From Triparma columacea (lineage: Eukaryota; Sar; Bolidophyceae; Parmales; Triparmaceae), in assembly GCA_030267965.1 (NCBI GenBank), contig BRYA01000370.1:17567-27694 (forward strand): DNA of 10,128 nucleotides, in the 5' to 3' direction. This document shows, piece after piece, positions 7,078 through 10,128 of this stretch. Positions within the stretch are counted from its first letter, which is position 1. Each line of letters opens with the position of its first letter. A model generated the notes under the pieces. It did not search any database, was not told the origin of the DNA, and saw only the letters and a program-made list of their open reading frames with translations. Position numbers and translations under genes: made by a program.

Positions 7078-8526
7078 ATGGGACTAAAGGGACATAGAGG
7101 GTCAGCACCTCCCCGTTGTAACCTACAAAGCATGATAATACTCCTTTTAATGACAGTATTTGTGTCAATGCTCCTCCTTCTCCATCACTCAATGAGTTTA
7201 TCTGATAAATCATACACGTACACAGACTATGAGAGAGTTCGTGAGCACACGCATCCACATGCACATGCACATACACATGGACACACACTTACAGATACAC
7301 ATACACACACACACATGAAGAACGAAAATGGGGAGAAGGAGGAGGAAGATATACTCAACCCACCACACTTGAGGGATAAACATTTGCCAGGCGTCAAGGA
7401 GAAAGTAGAAGGCTTGAAGAGGGAATACGAGAGATTCGAGCCAGTGCAGTGCCCACCAGAGCCAGGTGAGTGAGAATGATGGGAAGGTGTAGAGGTGGCA
7501 TCAGCCAGGAAGTCAAAGCAAGTGTCACTAATTCGCTAATCCCACATCACTCATCACTCGCCCCTTCCTTCCCCCTCCCCTTCCCCAGACCCAGACTACC
7601 CCCTGCACTACCCCCTCGTTGACATAACTGCAAACTGGCCGCCTGACTCCCCCTCCTCCCGCCCCTCTCACATCTACAATTCCCTCTGCTACTTTGACTA
7701 CTCCGACCCCATCCAACGCGCCTCCGCCTACAAATACCGCCTCGCCGAGGTCCCCTTCGTCGTCAGGGGTATCCCCGACCTGGACGACACAGTGTTAAGG
7801 TGGGGGGACATCACTTACATGAACGACCTGTTCGGGTCCGCGTCGGCACCGTTTAGGTGCGAGTACAGCGAGAACAACCACTTCATGTATTGGAGGGAGC
7901 CCCGGGGTAAAAAGAAGGCAAACTTTGTGCCGCCCACAGAGATGATTAAGATGACCTTCAGGGAGTGGTACGCCAAGGCCAGCCGAGGCCGGGTTTCGAA
8001 GGACGACCCCCACTGGTACTTCAGGGCCAGCGCCTGCTCCTCGTCGGGGGGCTGCCCGGCGCCTGACTTCAACAAGATCTTCTCGGAGCTCCCCATCTTC
8101 CAACCGAAGGAGAGTCTGTTCATTGCCGTTCCCAAGAGGCAGAGGGGCGTGCACTGCAGGTTCGGCATGACGGGCGTGATCGCCGAGAACCACTTCGACG
8201 GTTCCCGGAACATGATATCACTAATAGGGGGGGAGAGGAGGTACATACTAAGCCACCCAGCAAACTGCAGGAACATGGCGCTATTCCCGAGGGATCACCC
8301 TAGCGGTAGGCACTCGGCGGTGGACTGGAGCGAACCGGACTTTGAGACCTTCCCGCAGTTTAAGGACGTACTGAGCAACGAGGTGGTGTTGCAGCCGGGG
8401 GATGTACTTTATCTACCTACGAACTGGTTCCACTATATCATCAGCTTGGGGATCAACTATCAGTGTAACACGAGGAGCGGGAAGAACTATGACTACGACT
8501 ACCTGACGGAAGATTGTGGGTTTTAA
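7078..8526 (+). CDS. Type II membrane-anchored cupin/JmjC-like Fe(II)/2-oxoglutarate oxygenase
   Basis: Exons 7078-7465 and 7589-8526 join to 441 codons plus TAA. Such enzymes hydroxylate protein or other substrates using Fe(II), O2 and 2-oxoglutarate. Residues 1-18 are basic, 19-37 form a membrane span (MIILLLMTVFVSMLLLLHH region), and no cleavage site is evident, so a lumenal C-terminal domain anchored as type II is inferred. A His/Thr alternating stalk (57-79) follows, then a charged linker. The catalytic part shows EVPFVVRGIPDLD, NNHFMYWREP (226-235), NHFDGSRNM with the HxD iron ligands H331 and D333, GGERRY with Arg346/347 where a basic 2-OG contact is expected, and LPTNWFHY with the distal ligand H411. 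A pair of Cys (ACSSSGGC) could form a lumenal disulfide. This pattern fits the Cupin_8 group (FIH/HSPBAP1-like). The substrate cannot be told. Confidence 0.85.
7246..7314 (+). repeat. CA-rich microsatellite coding a His-rich stalk
   Basis: An imperfect (CA)n/CACATG tract encodes residues 57-79 of the oxygenase as alternating His with Thr, Ala, Pro or Gly (12 His in 23 residues). The reading frame is kept through the tract. Confidence 0.85.
7466..7588 (+). other. Oxygenase gene intron
   Basis: Donor GCCAG|GTGAGT, acceptor CTTCCCCAG|ACCC, 123 nt, phase 1, with two CTAAT branch candidates (7528-7532, 7536-7540) and a C/T-rich tract. Its length is divisible by three, but retention meets TGA in the third codon. 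Confidence 0.88.
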
Positions 8527-9251
8527 GTGTTAGACAGTGTGTGTTTAATTTCTGGCGTTTGCTTTTTTTTCTAATTTAGTTTTTTAGTTTTCAGAGTTAG
8601 TGGGTCCCCTTCATCCCTCTCAGTCATATTCAGTATGATTGTCATTCCTGTTTCCTTCTGAGTACGTGCAAGGGCATACGCATCCGCAGCAGTAGCAGTT
8701 GCAGATCGTGTTGAACTAACGAGCCAGAGCAGTAACACAAGCACTCACAATACCAATCTCGCTCAATATTATTTTACATTCACTAAAACATTCGTCCCCC
8801 TCCCACCTCTACCTTCACCTCCCGCCCAAACAAACCCCCACCAAATTCTCATTCAAGTTATTCCTTTGTCTTTCCTATTCCCCTGCCCGCTGCGCCAGAA
8901 ACCTTGGCCTGCATGCTTGCGAACCCCATGCCTCCGTTTTCCCCTCCGCACCTGGAAGTCCCTGTTGCTGCTCAAGTGTGCCAACGAGAACGCGCGTACT
9001 CCTGGCACTCGACGTCCTCCAGGCTCGTCGGTGCAATGACGGCACAAGGATGTTATGTATTCTTCTTCATTTGTTGCATTTCTTTTACGGAGCAAGCTTG
9101 GGATCTGGCAGGGCGGGAGCGAGAGCTTCGACTTCCCAATTGTCAAACCTGTCAACCTGCCAACTCCTCTGCTCCGGAAAATCTTGTATTATTTCAAATT
9201 GGCTGTTTCCCCGTGCTGTACACGTCCGCCAGTATTTATTCTAGGTCTCCT
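8527..9251. other. Intergenic region without a supported gene
   Basis: These 725 bases hold the 3' UTR of the oxygenase gene (T-rich at 8545-8592) and the upstream region of the next plus-strand gene. A frame open from 8904 to the next gene, and an overlapping minus-strand frame 9155-8853, show no recognisable domain or coding-like composition. The plus frame is probably an open 5' leader, since a signal peptide starts afresh at 9252. A C/T-rich stretch lies at about 8796-8890. No tRNA-like fold was seen. Confidence 0.5.
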
Positions 9252-9900
9252 ATGAAGATTACTTTACTATTATCTGCTATCGCTGTCCTGGCCACCTCCA
9301 GTTCAATCCCCAGTGCCAAAATAGAAGTACCAGAATCAGTTGGACTTCGTGCATGGTCAAAACCAATTTATTCTCGGGTGTTGGGGATTAACGACAAATG
9401 CTCTGTCAGATTTTGTCACGCTCCGTACCACCCCAATGGCTGGTGTCCATACGAGTCCGGTGAGGTGTACACCAACATTTCAAACCTAGAGCAAAATCTG
9501 ACTTGTGGATGCACCTGTGAATTCAATTAGTACGTACCTTTCTACCACATACCTTCTCCGCCTCAAATAACTAATTCCCCAACCCCCTCCACTACTCATC
9601 AGCTGCTCCAAAGGAGATCCCCCTCAAGATCCAGAACACCCTTGCATATCACTTGTGCTAGACACCACACCTCCCCACAGAACTGAACCCTGCAATGCGA
9701 AATATTGTAATGTGAAATTCGAAGACGGGTGGGAATGGAATGGACTCCATACCGCCTTGGTTGTGGTAGTGATTTGTTTAACGTGTTTTAGATGTTATTG
9801 GGGAATGCGGGGAGGAAGGAAGGGAGAATCTACATTCGGTCGCGTTCGTCTACAGGCTTCGCAGAAGCGCGCTTCTGCGATGCCTGTAGACGAACTGTAG
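9252..9900 (+). CDS. Small Cys-rich single-pass (type I) membrane protein, two exons
   Basis: Exons 9252-9529 and 9603-9900 join to 191 codons plus TAG; a second TAG follows directly. I do not recognise the family. Residues 1-18 are a signal peptide (MKITLLLSAIAVLATSSS). The ectodomain to about 140 has ten Cys (50, 55, 65, 85, 87, 89, 94, 107, 123, 128), including TCGCTC, and two N-glycosylation sequons (N75, N82). A membrane span lies at about 141-157 (LHTALVVVVICLTCF), followed by Cys and a basic tail (RGGRKG) of about 30 residues that ends in QKRASAMPVDEL. The even Cys count fits disulfide pairing in the secretory pathway. The splice adds YCSKGDPP in frame and links two frames that are each Cys-rich, which supports the model. 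The open frame extends upstream to 8904, but the signal peptide marks 9252 as the start. Role is unknown; a cell-surface protein is inferred. Confidence 0.72.
9530..9602 (+). other. Intron of the Cys-rich membrane protein gene
   Basis: Donor AATTA|GTACGT, acceptor CTCATCAG|CTGC, 73 nt, phase 2, branch candidate CTAAT at 9571-9575 and a C-rich tract. The unspliced frame stops at the donor (TAG). The acceptor at 9680 (CCCCACAG|A) also matches phase but would create TAA, so 9602 is preferred. Confidence 0.75.
9844..9895. repeat. 52-nt near-perfect palindrome at the 3' end of a coding sequence
   Basis: Left arm 9844-9857 (GTTCGTCTACAGGC) pairs with 9882-9895; one T-T mismatch (9858/9881) follows; then 9859-9869 (TCGCAGAAGCG) pairs perfectly with 9870-9880 with no spacer. 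It spans codons 174 to 191 of the membrane protein and ends just before the stop codon. Confidence 0.95.
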
Positions 9901-9921
9901 TAGAACAAAGGTTAACGCAAA

Positions 9922-9930
9922 TGTAATAAA
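9922..9930 (+). terminator. Candidate polyadenylation signal of the Cys-rich membrane protein gene
   Basis: AATAAA at 9925-9930, overlapping TGTAA, lies 25 nt past the stop codon on the plus strand, with a TGTATT element just after it. The position suits a short 3' UTR. Confidence 0.5.
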
Positions 9931-9975
9931 TGTATTCAAGACTCAATGCAATACAATATTCTCAACATCTCATTA

Positions 9976-10128
9976 TTATTTCCGCGTCACCTCCCATATG
10001 ATGATGTCTTCAGCCACCTCTACCATATCCTGCTCAGGGACCCTCACCGGGGGGGGGTGGAGGGGGGGGGGGATTAGGAAGCGGTTCAGCTTCTGGAGAG
10101 TCTTGCGGGAGGGACTGGCGGAGGGACG
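9976..10128 (-). CDS. 3' end of an unidentified gene (partial)
   Basis: A minus-strand frame is open from the right edge through 50 codons to TAA at 9978-9976, with a second TAA directly after. It reads basic and Ser-rich at first, has a Pro-rich run encoded by two C tracts (plus-strand G runs 10062-10071 and 10049-10057), and ends in a coding-like VPEQDMVEVAEDIIIWEVTRK segment rich in acidic and aliphatic residues. There is no start in the window and no recognisable domain. It converges on the Cys-rich membrane protein gene with 75 nt between stop codons. The exon boundary on the right, if any, cannot be seen. Confidence 0.5.
   Translation of the reverse strand, partial: RPSASPSRKTLQKLNRFLIPPPLHPPPVRVPEQDMVEVAEDIIIWEVTRK

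Noticed and set aside
8853..9155. Minus-strand 100-residue open frame in the intergenic region
   Set aside because: Arg/Lys/Gly-rich random-looking composition, no domain, and no supporting splice or promoter context.
8904..9251. In-frame extension ahead of the Cys-rich membrane protein
   Set aside because: It has no recognisable domain, and a clean signal peptide begins at 9252, which would be useless in the middle of a protein.
9889..9900. C-terminal DEL, resembling a KDEL/HDEL ER-retrieval signal
   Set aside because: The protein is predicted type I, so its C-terminus would be cytosolic, where this signal does not work; the preceding residues also do not match.

Overview
This is a eukaryotic nuclear window, most likely from a photosynthetic stramenopile (a diatom or bolidophyte relative; this lineage call is an inference). 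The evidence is: short spliceosomal introns (73-123 nt) with mostly GTGAG donors and CTAAY branch sites; gene spacing of tens to a few hundred bases; a NifU-like protein with an N-terminal signal peptide followed by a Phe-led, Ser/Thr-rich stretch, as in the bipartite plastid targeting of algae with secondary plastids; and a polycystin-like protein with LNR/Notch modules.

Layout, left to right: (1) minus strand, 2008 to beyond the left edge: N-terminal 650 residues of a probable polycystin-type channel (one membrane span, then a large Cys-rich lumenal/extracellular loop with LNR motifs). (2) plus strand, 2282-4312, three exons: a Rab escort protein/GDI-family protein, divergent from (1) across a 273-bp shared upstream region. 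(3) minus, 4341-5015: unrecognised 224-aa helical protein, perhaps ARM-like, convergent with (2) with 28 nt between stop codons. (4) minus, 5194-6640, three exons: plastid-type NFU iron-sulfur scaffold, 409 aa, with an unusually long N-terminal region. (5) plus, 7078-8526, two exons: type II membrane-anchored cupin/JmjC-like Fe(II)/2-oxoglutarate oxygenase with a His-rich stalk; a 437-bp divergent region with short tandem repeats, including CCAAT-containing ones, separates it from (4). (6) 8527-9251: no gene that I can support. (7) plus, 9252-9900, two exons: small Cys-rich single-pass membrane protein whose last codons form a 52-nt near-perfect palindrome. (8) minus, 9976 to the right edge: last 50 codons of an unidentified gene.

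The genes do not form one pathway. Three (1, 5, 7) are secretory/membrane proteins, (2) serves Rab prenylation and vesicle traffic, and (4) serves plastid Fe-S assembly. No mobile element, CRISPR array, rRNA or tRNA was seen. Gene models were built by joining reading frames at splice consensus sites by eye; transcript data would settle them. I found no convincing new multi-gene system. The most unusual items are the palindrome ending gene 7, the extra domain in the NFU protein, the small insert in the REP protein, and the His-rich stalk on the oxygenase.
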